From contig JAQMWT010000523.1 in NCBI GenBank assembly GCA_029834535.1, positions 186,001 to 250,000 of the forward strand: DNA of 64,000 bases, in the 5' to 3' direction. Source of the stretch: Chrysophaeum taylorii. Its lineage: Eukaryota > Sar > Pelagophyceae > Pelagomonadales > Pelagomonadaceae. Below, piece by piece: positions 52,201-59,000 of the stretch; the stretch's first letter is position 1; the number at the start of each line of letters is the position of its first letter. The notes beneath the pieces were generated by a model, which saw only the letters and a list, made by a program, of their open reading frames with translations, did not search any database and was not told the DNA's origin. The translations under genes and the position numbers were made by a program.

Positions 52201-52608
52201 ACCGTCGTCGAGGGCGGCGACGACGCCCAGATCACCGTAGAGCGAGACGACGACGACGACGACGACGACCAAGACGTGACGATCGCGTACTCGACCGAGG
52301 ACCTCTCGGCCAAAGGGGTGGACGCCTCGAAATTCGCCGCGTGCGGTGCCCTCGCTCCCACCGCGCGCGAGGGCTGCGGCGACTACCAGCAGACCATGGG
52401 CACCCTCACCATCCCCGCCGGCGACACCTTCGCCTCCTTTCGCGTCCCCGTCGTCGACGACCGCTGCCACGAGCACTACTCCGAGTACCTCCAGCTCACC
52501 CTCTCGATCCCGGGCGCCCCCGCGCTCCTCGGCGCCCACTTCATCGCCCGCCTCCGCATCGACGACGACGATTTGGACGACCCGCCCTGCGCCCACACTT
52601 TTCTCTAG
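40282..52608 (+). CDS. Giant extracellular FG-GAP / Calx-beta protein, 4,108 aa, intronless
   Basis: One uninterrupted frame of 12.3 kb. A short hydrophobic signal follows Met (MRLPFGLCAAAAAYT). Residues about 10-430: four Ig-like repeats marked by GGTPFRLQPSLHVVD and AFPQQPVVGIYD. Residues about 440-1,620: eight beta-sandwich repeats of the form (x)PxV...AGDxIxxxVxFDxPV...GxPxLxLxTG...FxYxVxxGD. From about 1,720 on: FG-GAP (integrin-propeller) units such as RFGTSVAIGNGTVVAAG and DNFGASVAFLDDRLLLAGAP, with GxFxLx...W.VTFxG repeats inserted among them. Calx-beta domains lie near 2,860-3,030 and 3,950-4,090. No membrane helix is seen at the end (PCAHTFL). Probably a secreted adhesion or cell-coat protein. 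Poly-Ser, poly-Thr, poly-Asn and poly-Asp runs are microsatellite-encoded. Confidence 0.9.
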   Translation: MRLPFGLCAAAAAYTLELHSEPPGGVAGEPFGVQPVVKIYDNQGALDTSFSGFAYAELYDSPSGTEKLRYNGSTAISRVSIINGYATFEGLYVNEVGEGFSIRVVGEDDDYDEFAFVISGSFDVVNGAPYTLSLVGFPSSGTGGTPFRLQPSLHVVDVGGNRVYDLNAGSVAVSLNKGVLLPIDMLSQPVTDGEIQFSGLYIDEADSGYVLKFEIVDLELSGPRLVSMPSIAIVVGPPVSMTFWETLPRADETSLVSKAGYPFPRQPVLRVLDAAGNTVVVDDDDESSAYLVIATVHTNPTGTTFISAEAAYAFMDRDRISFSNLGLATVGERYAVRFALYSYQGSTNLVDVGVSVDTDRFDVVNGPPHHLGVIRSARFATAGGTAFPQQPVVGIYDRGGNVLTDENDAWMEATVAPSMSTTTTVRGDNVISIDTSRYPPPEIRRVTATAAPGTTLRDDEAAAGDELLVTIVFDADVMLVTSDGSPPILELYVRNDTHPGRAVYVFSGNENIIDYTSTPTFRYAVREGDQVSRLDVFSPAALRVATVVDPLDRPVNFTLPTGRWTKGALANTTRLRLDTRPPRVVDVSIVGLTPGRVYAAGTELVFNVTFSDDVLVFVGINDGPYLPLGNLNGSAIREDGYAYAEYSSSSSSSSSSSSSSSSGSDYYSNVLVFRYATRADEATVGSLPVDIAVNASLVLPAGTYVYRRSAAPVTPIDNSAIASNRSSVASSYVYVDNTPPAVNASLGVMALSANGTYYAGDTIDLAVAFDEPVEISEVSPPVLLLDTGVGVALAAEYSGGTGTKRLTFRYTVIEDDSSTRLDVYDPSSSLQNGGGFVRRIATTPLVDADLDLRPSYRAGTGLTNQSAITVDGTAPIILSYGGTANLTQTTKNSTTTTTTTTTYVADDVILIRVVFDKPVVVYGTPGLILDCGAVSRTATFGSGNGTTSLVFEYEVQVGDETEQLGIAATVATVSQGYATNAFDTSTGIILLASTAPVVEAYLGIQFAADLTSRALGAPIFASAFSNLNNTLVGTEVVIKVDATAARPTRVVSIDYDTPPPSSIGAGERVILTVEFTDEVPLTNQPPELQLNTGGRALWLDGAGTKFWRFRYVVEAGESRTPVFDVALISEYISSIPAGSPHHTALWCNVSAGCELYDRADNAVNLTMDNTTAISAGLRAHPVEIDTTAPRVKDVWSRTPASSYEPGPTGPYASAPNWYTVGERLEFVVEFDKPVTIATDDGPLLGVDLGPGSTNPYAAFEALETDTTMRFGLAVSTGDATDNLTLVDLSDNFHQAEVYRKSTAPTTPINYTLSAHLRGRMLGANRSTTTPLVVDTSRVPRVTDTRFAVGLVVGGNASSAVGEEAVLAPGDAVDIEVEFDASVAVFGAPLLLLNANAESSAAYVSGSGTPVLRFTYQVSVGDHSLHLDYTDTNALRRGRIDPEATAFEQLAARAWIRAASSSPSLAADLVLGSPGTTRSLSSAAKVRVVVDSTVPTLTRIRPMPTVASLAGQRDRRRRSDVVYDKIYVQAEFTAPVAVSGSPRIRLETGSVDRAAVYHNGSNTSVLLFEYEIQPGDKTSRLEYYSDVDAFRTSKDALELEDDATWVRRFSANPTLDADFHLNPIDADLVSNGATYRDDGALVQLDGGVAYYPDLACTLFADDYIMRFTCDHPDLEGRIILRGSTFFDVDFAVDSVLRLGDAAVYNARIEAFAVPNIGYYYSHSGEPSDLFGWAVDVDSTAGSHGGLLVAGAPGKARPLPEIQIVTLVGVVDALAGEEAELEVQSYGVGVLVQPAVQSFIISADPYTTLDGTFEVIYAEPSGSELAASAVIPVGSSAIAAAQLLMNAYPDLGLVTATREPYEWCACAGGANWTFSFDGLVGLSLVGEIKVDVSGIATSGASASAVARLHESSYVNGTWRLDMPETRLVSAKRTRGLRSDATAEDLRDAIEVDLAPLLVKNVDVEDADSRGGRRWAVTFAHQQLPYFTNDVPQLEAIALPELLESSGPGANAWAYTVRDGASPVTGHFTLKWRDPKKTTPSIPYNASANQVQFALSTLESISSVKVSRHEALLGEGLSWRVTFLGVRALDSRTSSAWLAAPMGDLEKIQVGDIEELLGSTPSITVSKYDDVPSWAGARRGSRGIGAGAAYVFERSTISEADTSVKWETEFPLETQRAQDYNGEGMGLGHSVSFARGIAPRSAFVLLGAPYAEYHGVREQQRFECDAFGGYFRLGLRGFWTDAIPWNATVAEFAARLGGRLNDLDPLHPVPALEIIAVGGATHACSPSRNASRNESIQVTFMSPPSGPGVEGTTVADVELLELDDSALLLTGGTRSSTRVVEVRKGTRQPHGLGALGDARGAAFLYERLENDSGNKYWPMRAKLVEHEACREGDRFGWAVALVASAGDDDAGGLVAAVGAPSAGTDRAGSVFIFSALNGWERAGEPLTSVVADSREFDEFGYAVAMVRSSNVYTLLVGAPGDDENTGAAYVFKAESFEEATAGEFLYAQRLDGDLDGAAIFRPRRPGDRYGCSVALDGNDLVVGASGATDTTLRGFLFEDPGWEVGVVSVFKRDSPNDNFYFVQRLRPTDVLAGDRFGTSVAIGNGTVVAAGLQGLRNLGERGVPTDAPLVPRQAVWALETSSDGNDGIGGTFRIGWRSLNTSETAEVCLGELPLSKITDGCEVVAAAAHDPTYRADGIERWTRDIKAGATALEVRTAMEDDLGTGDLMVSRSGPFDSSGGGYQWNVTFAGVDHDLYEGIPPLVGDGSGLVGGQGSYHPRLDVQLLNARPPYVRGLGHLFTRGDDGMFAEQALLRPYTFQRQDLFGFSAALDGDVAVFGAPNSDSEETGINSGAVSAYDLSFVSLEFADRDLNVTEGDTLKVRLRRRRDAEGIAGGGGGGGADRRLYAYVYTLSRNADTTTQTFFKLLYGLESGRAVATGMTVIDAVGAGSAHARAQYYGGPSNASAWVDGGRDDLGVSDFIPLGLQAVMRPGEESIDVTLESVDDAIREVPDEAVDVILWMPGMLASPLGSQQARATILDDGDGLDGAAITVFDKLGESSVPRVAKTLTPAEIATGVAIESRESRSYYDDREAASVAAAFAERDEIVVVLGSSSSEEALVYRRSADRGLWTLDAELEAANYTAVVSGGQQPKKFGAAVAGGVVYGREDESAASSTILVGAPGEAAAYTFVRVASKNNNNNNNNTSSSTNATTSSQPSVAWEVEARLSAADAATEARHEFGGAVAIDGDIAAVGAAGIETVFVFYRRWDSSQYAWAATPSVVRSSDYDFDVLLGGTVVSMHEQGFGKAVALSQNALVVGAPFADYGNRGSTLDRETFDTNGVDNLRLGKGKAYVFRSSPPRATATVRGDAVLSNGTFTLGVSVANRSGCETDPLPHDASAEKIREALEAKCSGEVVVGEMVVTRGDPGTTYNGGSRQSWTITFLGETASPPPLVARWRGAGCDSSCDAFDATWALAPSRQVVIEDEVSRGAWAEEAALQAPDRVSGARFGSSLALDGDRLVVGAPRAPGASKTTWDFETGDLVGWERSGTAFDAQPTYGDGPAYRQDAENDILGAGSSLAREGGRPRAARPRGRYFVGTGEDRPGDASDVTQPLPGTSAGAAGSDAAVGTLTSEAIPLPTTGEFLAASFLVGGGCDALKEYVELLVDGVAVARETGRCDERMYNASWDVTRFGGRAAVIRVVDASRSNWGHVNVDHFGFSWLNRGHGQGEIAGTSHFASGGRWGAQTVDAGAAYAFFRDDYGEWKAEARLSPSDRRSGDLFGSSVAISSSSGLAAVGAPAADARTHWRLPPPLRPVGAGPRRQLPLDPATFEDVAAVYASPDDRPRATPVELPVAEKTPFQREWSNSGISGVWDVLASDRESGRTAREPGDAQDESKKAGAVYVFERAEARWSGIELVKLQPPSMFARDNFGASVAFLDDRLLLAGAPGDDSFGTNAGAAFAYDPHAFRVRFSQSEFTVVEGGDDAQITVERDDDDDDDDQDVTIAYSTEDLSAKGVDASKFAACGALAPTAREGCGDYQQTMGTLTIPAGDTFASFRVPVVDDRCHEHYSEYLQLTLSIPGAPALLGAHFIARLRIDDDDLDDPPCAHTFL
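42219..42263. repeat. (TTC)n microsatellite coding poly-Ser
   Basis: About 15 TTC/CTT units read as consecutive serines within the giant protein, so length changes stay in frame. Confidence 0.9.
49858..49881. repeat. (AAC)n microsatellite coding poly-Asn
   Basis: Eight consecutive AAC codons in a loop of the giant protein, close to the TTC and ACA runs in style. Confidence 0.9.
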
Positions 52609-52673
52609 TACGTTCTTGAGTTGAAACAACAAACAAACCCTTGAAGGGTTATTTATTTCAATTATTACTACTG

Positions 52674-53900
52674 ATGTTGTTGTTGTTGTTGTTGATCAGA
52701 CTCGTCGCGGCGCTCGACGTCTCTGCCAAAGGACCTCCTCGGACCGCCCTCCTCAAGCAACTGAGACGACAGGCGCTTGTCGTTGGCATCCTAGCAACAG
52801 CAACCACGGCGTGCGCGGCGGCGCCGTTGAGCGCCGAGCAGCGCTTCGCGGCCGAAGCGTGGCGCGAGACCGACAGACTGTTCTACGAGCGGACCTTCAA
52901 CGGCCTCGACTGGTTCGGCGAACGCCAGAAGCTCGTTGGGCGGTCCTACAAGTCGGCCGACGAGGCGCGCGCTGCCGTCGCCGAATTGCTCTCTCGCCTA
53001 GGCGACCCCTACACGCGCTACGTCGCTCCGGACGCCTACGAACGCCTCGCGGCCGCCACCGTCGGCGACGCGGCCTTCGTCGCGGGCGCCGGCGTCCAGC
53101 TGGTCGACCTCGATGGCCCGACGATCGTCGATGTCGAGCCGGGCGCCCCCGCCGACGCCGCGGGTTTGCGGCCGGGCGACGTCGTCGACGCCGTGGGAGG
53201 CGATTCCGTCGCCACGGCCGCCGACGCCGCGCGACGGCTCCGCGGAGCCGAAGGCTCGAGGGTCGAGGTCACCGCGCGCCGCGGGCAGTCTACCGTCCGC
53301 GCCTCGATCTCGCGCGCGATCGTCGCGTTGTCCTCGGTCCGCTTCACGTCGGACGGCGCGCTCCGGATCAGATCCTTTTCCTTGGAAACCCCCGACCTCG
53401 TCGCCAAGAAGCTCCCGGGGAGCGGCGCGCTCCTCGTGGACCTCCGCGGCAACGGGGGCGGCTCCCTCGAGGGCGGCATCGAGACAGCGCGCCTTTTCCT
53501 CAAGAGCGGCGAGAAAATCGTCGCGGTCCTCGACAAGCGCGGCGCGCCCTTCGAGTACGCCGCGATCGAGGACGGTCCGGCGGTTTCGTTTCGGGGCAAG
53601 ACCACGATCCTCGTCGACAAGCAGACGGCATCGGCGGCCGAAGTGTTCGCGGCTGCTCTAGCCCAGAACGGCGTCGCGACCCTCGTCGGCGCCCAAACCG
53701 ACCACACCTACGGCAAGGGTGTCATCCAGGTCGCCCAGCCCCTCGGATCGCCCCCCGGCGCCGGTGGCGCCGCCGCCGTCACCGTCGCAAAATACACCAC
53801 GCCCGACGGCTCCGACATCAACGGCAACGGCATCCCGACAACCAGGACCGTCGACCGCTGCACGCTCGCAGACGCGCCCCGCCAGTGCCTCTCCTCTTAA
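52674..53900 (+). CDS. ctpA: Carboxyl-terminal processing protease CtpA (D1 protease)
   Basis: The start is at the ATG at 52674, the first methionine of a leucine-rich ER signal (MLLLLLLIRLVAALD); 408 aa. A second, twin-arginine-like thylakoid signal follows (LRRQALVVGILATATTACAAA). Residues about 60-100 are the helical N-domain, about 130-215 the PDZ domain (GAGVQLVDLDGPTIVDVEPG, AAGLRPGDVVDAVGGD) and the rest the S41 protease core. The catalytic Ser is in KQTASAAEVFAAAL and the Lys in TYGKGVIQ; LLVDLRGNGGGS is also conserved. CtpA removes the C-terminal extension of the D1 protein in the thylakoid lumen so that the manganese cluster can assemble. It ends 5 bp from the convergent PRCC gene. 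Confidence 0.93.
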   Translation: MLLLLLLIRLVAALDVSAKGPPRTALLKQLRRQALVVGILATATTACAAAPLSAEQRFAAEAWRETDRLFYERTFNGLDWFGERQKLVGRSYKSADEARAAVAELLSRLGDPYTRYVAPDAYERLAAATVGDAAFVAGAGVQLVDLDGPTIVDVEPGAPADAAGLRPGDVVDAVGGDSVATAADAARRLRGAEGSRVEVTARRGQSTVRASISRAIVALSSVRFTSDGALRIRSFSLETPDLVAKKLPGSGALLVDLRGNGGGSLEGGIETARLFLKSGEKIVAVLDKRGAPFEYAAIEDGPAVSFRGKTTILVDKQTASAAEVFAAALAQNGVATLVGAQTDHTYGKGVIQVAQPLGSPPGAGGAAAVTVAKYTTPDGSDINGNGIPTTRTVDRCTLADAPRQCLSS

Positions 53901-53905
53901 TTTTT

Positions 53906-54661
53906 TTACCACCCGTACCGCGACTGGGTCTGGTGCTTGGTCCTCGTGGACACGTTCTTCTTCTCGAGGAGCTCGAGCTCCCTTTCGGCCGCCGACACGG
54001 CCAGGGAGTTGATTTGGTGCCGCCGCCGCTGGAGCTTGGAGGGTCTCAGCGTCTGGATGTTGGTCCCCGTCTTGGGGTTGTAGAACGAGGCGGCCACCCG
54101 CACCTCCCCCGTGAACTCGCTCGTCGCCGCGAGCTGCTCGGGGGTCCGCGTGTCCGCTCGACCCCGCACCTCCACGACCTCCTCGCCGTCCAGCGCCGAC
54201 ACGTCTCCCTCCATCAAAGCCGTCTCCAGGGCGCGCCGCTTCTGCTGCCGCCGCTCCGGCTTGCTTTCGGCATTCTTCGTCGGAAGCCTGAACAATCGAT
54301 CCGGCGTCGGGCCTTCTTCTTCTTCCGACGACGACGACCCGGGCTCCTCCCTTGGCGGCGGCGCTGGCTTTGGCTTTGGCTTTGGCTTAGCTTCCTCCTC
54401 TGGCAGGCCCGTCCGCGCCGCTGGCAGCATCGCCAGGAGCTTGTGGTCCGACCGCCGCGGCGGCATTGACGACGACTCCTCGGGCCCGGCGACCCACGCC
54501 GCCCTCTCGTCGTCCTCGTCGTCCTCCACTTTCCCTTCCAGGGCGGCCCGGATCTCGGGCGGGAGGAGCGCCGCCGCCTTCAAGTATCGCTTCCCCTTGT
54601 CGCTCACCGCCGGCGTCTCCCCTTCGTCCTCCGAATCCGAGTAGGCCGCGACGAGGCTCAT
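53906..54661 (-). CDS. PRCC-family protein (mitotic checkpoint/splicing-associated)
   Basis: The start is at 54661 (MSLVAAYSDSEDEGE), the family's typical beginning; 251 aa. The middle is disordered, with a (KP)n run and acidic serine clusters. The C-terminus follows the PRCC pattern: a conserved FYNPKTG, then RRRHQINSLAVSAAERELEL and the terminal TQSRYGW. PRCC in animals is nuclear and associates with splicing factors and MAD2B; the conserved C-terminus is shared with plants and protists. It is followed 13 bp upstream by another minus-strand gene, which suggests very short UTRs. Confidence 0.75.
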   Translation of the reverse strand: MSLVAAYSDSEDEGETPAVSDKGKRYLKAAALLPPEIRAALEGKVEDDEDDERAAWVAGPEESSSMPPRRSDHKLLAMLPAARTGLPEEEAKPKPKPKPAPPPREEPGSSSSEEEEGPTPDRLFRLPTKNAESKPERRQQKRRALETALMEGDVSALDGEEVVEVRGRADTRTPEQLAATSEFTGEVRVAASFYNPKTGTNIQTLRPSKLQRRRHQINSLAVSAAERELELLEKKNVSTRTKHQTQSRYGW

Positions 54662-54674
54662 GCCCGTTATTGAA

Positions 54675-55526
54675 TCAAGAAGCCTTACCACACACACCGA
54701 GGGCGGGCGGGGGGTCCGAATCCCGGCGGACCTCATCTTCGAAGGTGTCGGAGTAATTGTCGGAGGTCGACGACAATGGCTCATCCGCCGCCGCCGCCGC
54801 CGCCTGGAAGGAGTGCTCGACCTCGACGGGCTCCGTGAAGAAGACGTGGGGCTGGGTCCCAGCGTGCGCGACCGATTCGTCCGCCTCGAGCCCCAGTTGC
54901 CACTCCTTCGACTCGAACGTCCGGACGTTGTCCTCCGCCGTCTCGAACTTACGAACGTTGCTCGTCCCCTCGGCCTGGCCGAGCCGCGTCGGCGACTCCG
55001 CCGCTTCGCGGGAGTAAAAGGCCGGCGGCATATCTTGTTTTCGGAACGCGCGATTGTTTATCGGCGTCTCGCGAACCTCGCCGAACGAGTCCCAGGCGCT
55101 CCGCGCCGCCGGGTACAAGTGCGAACTCGCGGGCGTCAACGGGACGCCGGCATCGCGGCAGGCAGCCCGCACGCTCTCCCACAATTTCATCTCCGGCTGC
55201 GGCCACTCGTTTTTGTTCTCGCCGCTCCACCGACAATCATCAAACCTCACGCGCTGCGCCGAGATTGATTGCCTCGCGACGTCGATCTCCACTTTCTGCT
55301 GCGCGCTCTGCGTCCGCGCCACCCTTCGTCTCCCATTGCCGCCGGCCTCGGCAACCCGCTGCAGGCTCAGCTTGCGGATCGGCGCGTCCATGCTGACGGG
55401 CTTGTGACAGTCCACCATCGACTTGGTCTTCCGGCCCTTCCTCTTCGGGAGGGGCGGCGGCGCCCCGAACGACCTGTTGACGTTGACCACTCGGTTGCAC
55501 CAGTCTGGCCTCGTCGTCGTCGCCAT
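54675..55526 (-). CDS. Orphan protein, 283 aa
   Basis: ATG at 55526 (MATTTRPDWCNRVVNVNRSF). The sequence has an ordered first half (RVRFDDCRWSGENKNEWPQP, SSHLYPAARSAWDSFGE) and a disordered acidic second half with an alanine run. No signal peptide, membrane helix or known domain. Its frame, its tight spacing to neighbours and the 88-bp divergent promoter shared with the next gene support it as real. Confidence 0.6.
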   Translation of the reverse strand: MATTTRPDWCNRVVNVNRSFGAPPPLPKRKGRKTKSMVDCHKPVSMDAPIRKLSLQRVAEAGGNGRRRVARTQSAQQKVEIDVARQSISAQRVRFDDCRWSGENKNEWPQPEMKLWESVRAACRDAGVPLTPASSHLYPAARSAWDSFGEVRETPINNRAFRKQDMPPAFYSREAAESPTRLGQAEGTSNVRKFETAEDNVRTFESKEWQLGLEADESVAHAGTQPHVFFTEPVEVEHSFQAAAAAADEPLSSTSDNYSDTFEDEVRRDSDPPPALGVCGKAS

Positions 55527-55614
55527 CGACGTCGGTTAACGACGACGACGACGCCGCCTAACGGACGTCTTTCCTGGAACTTTTTTTTCTTTTCACAACG
55601 CTCATACCAACAAC

Positions 55615-56049
55615 ATGACCTCGCAAGACGACCTACTCCAAGCGGTCGACGAGGCCTGCGAGCGCATCGTCGCCTTCCTCGGCGAGAGCAAGGTTCCGGA
55701 ACAGTCGTTGGCCACGATCTCCAAGCTGGCGGCCGACCACGCGGCCGAGGACGTCTTGGAGCGCGCCGAAGAAATGGGTTATTGCATGCCCTACATGAAC
55801 CACGGCAATCTCGTGCGACTCCTCACGACCGCCTGGGTGGCCACCTGCGGCTACAAGCAGCTCCTGCGCAAAAAGGCATTCCGCCTCTGCATGCGCCTCG
55901 AGGCCGACAACAAGACTGACCCGGACGAACTCGAGGAGGCGAGAAGAAGGCGCGACGAAATGGATCGCTCCTGCGCGCTCGCCAACCTCAAGCTCTACAA
56001 AATGCGCTTCTTGAAGCTGTCCTACGACGCCGAGCACAAGGCATCATGA
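55615..56049 (+). CDS. Small helical orphan protein, 144 aa
   Basis: The ATG at 55615 follows a pyrimidine-rich stretch. All-helical protein (LQAVDEACERIVAFLGESKV, AEDVLERAEEMGYCMPYM, ANLKLYKMRFLKLSYDAE). No family recognised. It has the codon style of the neighbouring genes and is the last clear gene before the low-GC island. Confidence 0.65.
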   Translation: MTSQDDLLQAVDEACERIVAFLGESKVPEQSLATISKLAADHAAEDVLERAEEMGYCMPYMNHGNLVRLLTTAWVATCGYKQLLRKKAFRLCMRLEADNKTDPDELEEARRRRDEMDRSCALANLKLYKMRFLKLSYDAEHKAS

Positions 56050-59000
56050 CCTCGTCACCACCCTCCCTCCTTAGAGAACGGTAAAAATCACTGTGCCTCT
56101 GGTAGAGAATGATGGCAGTGGTAGTGCTGCCTTTCGTCCTGTCCTCGAACGACACAAAGAGCAGCACGGTGTGCGACACAGCGATTTAGTGGTTGTAGGT
56201 GTGAAGAGGGTGTGGTTAAGGGGGGTTCCTAACCCTAAATGGAATTTTCTATCTCTACGCCCTCGCAGATTGATTGAACTCGGGGATGAGCAGCGAAATC
56301 TGGGACAAACAAAACAAATGTCTGGCCAGGGACAAATGGATGTCGAGTCGTCGTGAGGAGGCGTTGAAGTAAAGTGTGCGAAGTGCATGAAAGAGATAGA
56401 GGAAAACGAAACGCAGGTGGTGTGTGAAGTGAGAAAGGAGAAAGAGCGGGTGATCAAAGAAAGGCGAAAGAATTGATCGTGAGTAAGAAGAAAAGTGGAG
56501 GAAGATGCTAAGTAGGCTAACGATGAAGTATGGCGAATGGTGTGCGAGAGATCAGATCGTCGTCTTGCACGGTGGCTAATGATATAGGGGACGGTGTGTG
56601 CCGGTGGATAAATCCGAAATAGCTGGGGAAGCATGTGAGTAGAGCGGGGGGTCTAACGAATAATAGTAACAGGAGGGATCATGGGTGAGGCAGTCGGGAA
56701 TTGTGCAGCAGACCAATGGTTGATCGAAAGGCGAATAATGGGAGTGGCCGTAGGGATGAGACGCTATTGTGGCTAATGGTGGGCCAGTGAAGATTTGACG
56801 ATATGACGGAGTGATAGCGTGATCCCATGAAGAGATATGACCATTTAACCAAATCGGTTTCGACATGGTAAGGTAATCGTCGTAATGAGAGCGAGTAAGG
56901 CGGTGCTGTCTCTGGAAGATGAGGGAACCAGAATTGCCTGTCACATACGTGTCAAAGCTGTCGTCCTGAGTGTAGCGTGGGACAGCTGAAGCTAGGCTAT
57001 GAGCGTCTAAAATGATGTGGGTGTAATCGTCATGCGATGGTGATATCTTTATAAAGCTGTCTGGGGTTGGCCATAAATATGAAAACTCTAAATTTGCTGT
57101 AGCTTTGGGTTCGTAGTCTCGTGTAAGTCGCCAGTGGCTATCATCAAAAGATGATTGGGGGGAGACTGAGATTTGCGAGTGTATCGCGTATGATGGTGGA
57201 TACAGGCGTGTGTCCTGCCCTGACGAGTCGGTGCTCTGTGCAGAAAATGCAGAAGAGTTAGGCAACAGAAGAGAAGGCCTGAAGGCGATGGACTGCTTGA
57301 AGATAGTGTCCGTGCCAGGGGGGGAGTTGACTTCGAAGGTATGGTCAAAGTCGCATCTTTCGTGTTCTATGTTGCAAAGTGATCCTGAACTGTGACAATC
57401 GACTGATCCATTCATTTCATGTCCGGAGTCGTTGACATCAGAATCAAACGAAGCGTTTTCACCAGAATCAAACTTCCCTTGATGTACAAGCGCGAGGGAG
57501 CGTGGTGCATCCCTGGTGAATCGTGCAGTGACTGAAAGGGGAGACATTCGACAGAAGGGTGTTGTCGATATGCGCGAGCTGTACAGTTGACAACGTGTAG
57601 GGAGCGTATGTTTCAAGAGAGGATTGATCTGTGGACGGGGGATGTCCGAAGAATGAGCATGATGTGAGCTCCTGTCCATAATGCGAGAGCTGTCCGGCAA
57701 TGAGTCATGTGAGACTGTGGCTAGCAGCGAGTGTGTGGGAATGAAGAAGTAGGTAGGCATGGCAGTTAACTTCCCTTGATTCGTAACACAACTGGGTGGG
57801 GCTAGCGGTGTGCGGCAGTGAGATGCGGTGAAATGCTTAGAGCAGAGCGCGTGTCCAACCTGTGGAGATTGGGGGTTATCCTCGCGGGTGCGACGGGAAG
57901 CGTCGACTGGGTGCGAATCGCAATGGCGGCTGTTGGGCTCAGAGTTCTGCAATATGGAACCTGCAGTGCGAACGGAGAGGAGCGAACCGAGTGCGTCATA
58001 AGAGCGTAATACGCTAGTGCTGTCTGAGCTGTGTCCGAAGCATGATTCCGATAACAACGTCGACAGACGCGAGATATGAACAGAACTGGACGAGGATTTC
58101 GCGTGAAGTTGCGCTGTAACCGAACCATAGTTGTGCAGAGCTTCAACGTCAAGCATAGTGCTGGGAGGGACGTGAAGAGAGGTGAGTAAAGGACTCTGCG
58201 TGCGGCTATCATTTGGTGGCGGGCATTTATTGTGCGAGACTAGCGATAACGGCGAAGTGCTGCGTTGGCATGACTGAACTTCGTTTGCACGTTGCAGCAT
58301 GCTGGATAAACTCGAGCGAGGGTGGAATGCTGAAACTTGAGAGGTCTGACCTGCGAGAGATTGACGGAAGAGCGTGGGAGGCTCGGAATTGCATTGATGA
58401 CGGAACTTGGTGTCATCACAAATCGTCGGGGATTTGGTCGTCGGGAGTCGTGTTGAAGGCGGGAGGAACGACGAATACTCATCAGGTCTTGGCGTGTGAC
58501 AGAGGTCGTAGAAAGAGGGACTTCGGTACGTGCCTTGAATTGAGTTCCGATGTAGCCAGAGTAGCCATAGGAGGCATGACTGATACGAATCGAAACGAAT
58601 CTTTTCGTCGGTAGAATTCTAATGCGCCATCGTAATTCGAACTGGGTGAAATCTTCGAATTGCTGGTGAAACCGAGAGACCATGATAGCGAAACGAGCGC
58701 AGAGCCGGGCGGCGGTCGGATGAGGCGCTTCAGCGGTGGCTGAGACGACAGTGTTCTGCGCATCATGAATCATAAGGTGTTTGGGCATCGTACTGTGCGA
58801 CAAGCGAGCGTGCGTCTAAGTTGACTGTGGGTGTACCATGGGGATGGCGCAATGTTCGTAGTCTAAACCGAGAGGGGCGGTGAGCGTGTCGTCGCGAGTG
58901 AATTGTAGCCTGTGTGGTGTCTGGGCTTTAATCGGAGTATGACATATGACGTCATACAAAGCGATGAGAGCTGAATCAGACGCGAGGGGACTCGTTAGTA

